From: Paenibacillus terricola
GTDB taxonomy: Bacteria > Bacillota > Bacilli > Paenibacillales > Paenibacillaceae
Assembly (NCBI RefSeq): GCF_014779765.1
Contig: NZ_JACXZA010000006.1
Location: forward strand, 310,001-374,000
Direction: 5' to 3'
Length of the DNA: 64,000 nt
The notes under the pieces were generated by a model that saw only the letters and a list, made by a program, of their open reading frames with translations, ran no database searches and was not told the DNA's origin. The position numbers were made by a program, and so were the translations under genes. Of the stretch, positions 63,573 through 64,000 are shown piece after piece. Every line of letters starts with the position of its first letter. Within the stretch, counting starts at the first letter, position 1.

Positions 63573-63977
63573 TTTAGCTGGGCAGGCAATGCTGCAAAAA
63601 CTGCAGCGAAAAAAGCTGAAATCACTGAAAACGGCAAGCTCGCCGAACTTCTCGCGCTCGCTGACGGGCAAGAATATCAAATCAATTACGTCCTCGACGG
63701 CAAGGCGTGGCGCGGCTTTGGCGTGATGGGTGCCTATGACGCGGAAGGCGCGCTCGTCCTCGACTTCCTCGCTGGGGACTACATCGTGGTGCCTGGTACA
63801 AGCGCTGACCAAGACTGCCTTGCTGACGAAATAACAGGGAAAGTGTTCGGTGGCCTGCTCCAAGAAATCTCAGACTATAAATACGTTGGACCTGGTAACT
63901 CCACCTTCGTCAAAGCAGCTGAATACGGTACATTCTACGGCGAAATGTGGCTTCGTGCGAAGAAAGTAGCAGGCTAA
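63573..63977 (+). pseudogene. 5'-truncated effector-binding-domain gene
   Basis: From the repeat border an open frame reads WAGNAAKTAAKKAEITENGK, ELLALADGQEYQINYVLDGK, VMGAYDAEGALVLDFLAGDY and ends WLRAKKVAG at 63977. This resembles the C-terminal effector-binding (GyrI-like) part of AraC-type regulators. The first part has been replaced by the duplicated segment, and no proper start remains. Confidence 0.6.
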
Positions 63978-64000
63978 TCGCAGTCACAGTAGCACCCTCA

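Overview
The window looks like chromosomal DNA of a Gram-positive, spore-forming member of the Paenibacillaceae (Paenibacillus or Cohnella type). The evidence is an SLH-anchored surface protein, a T-box leader on proS, two c-di-AMP (ydaO/yuaA class) riboswitches, strong AGGAGG-type ribosome binding sites with GTG and TTG starts, many ECF sigma factors, a relic of a sporulation sigma factor, and sugar ABC transporters that lack their own ATPase. Genus and species are inferred, not proven.

Layout. 1-2 kb: 3'-truncated secreted GH43 glycosidase. 2-5.5 kb: yjdM-like gene, a Cys-rich protein, an ArsR-type repressor and a SulP transporter that share an operator-like motif. 5.5-9 kb: acetyltransferase, TetR relic, cytochrome P450, and two adjacent damaged genes. 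9-14.5 kb: DUF445 protein, prolyl-tRNA synthetase broken by a 5-bp duplication behind an intact T-box, lipoprotein, YVTN beta-propeller protein. 14.6-19.3 kb: lacZ (GH2), a 51-bp palindromic repeat array, a PadR-DUF2812 pair. 19.5-21.6 kb: KimA-type potassium importer behind a c-di-AMP riboswitch. 21.8-28 kb: small lipoprotein, rhamnogalacturonan lyase (PL4), giant SLH protein. 28-32.5 kb: tautomerase-CMD fusion with divergent LysR, KamA-type lysine aminomutase behind a second c-di-AMP riboswitch, MEKHLA and VOC proteins. 32.7-35.2 kb: Fur-box controlled feoA-feoB plus a small FeoB-associated Cys-rich protein. 35.3-44.7 kb: carbohydrate locus (Gfo/Idh oxidoreductase, sugar isomerase/epimerase, AraC regulator, second 51-bp array, GH78-like rhamnosidase, ABC binding protein and two permeases). 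45-58.6 kb: accessory region of small hypothetical, membrane and lipoprotein genes, two ECF sigma factors (one fused to a pentapeptide-like domain), a catalytically dead signal-peptidase-like lipoprotein, and several decayed genes. 58.8-64 kb: SnoaL-fused ECF sigma with its CMD partner, and an 879-bp direct repeat that duplicates a VOC gene around a PaiB-like gene and an IS110 relic.

Themes. Plant cell-wall sugar use (GH43, GH2, PL4, GH78, AraC plus ABC transporter) suggests scavenging of pectin or rhamnogalacturonan side chains. Two c-di-AMP switches tie potassium import and probable beta-lysine synthesis to the same osmotic signal. The most unusual structural feature is the pair of tandem arrays at 17.9 and 39.0 kb. 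They share an exact 51-bp period and a GGTGCA-N4-TGCACC hairpin core, differ in the rest of the unit, and both lie between convergent genes. The window also holds many damaged genes (proS, an alpha/beta hydrolase, an Ig-like lipoprotein and others), which may be real decay or, in part, sequencing errors.
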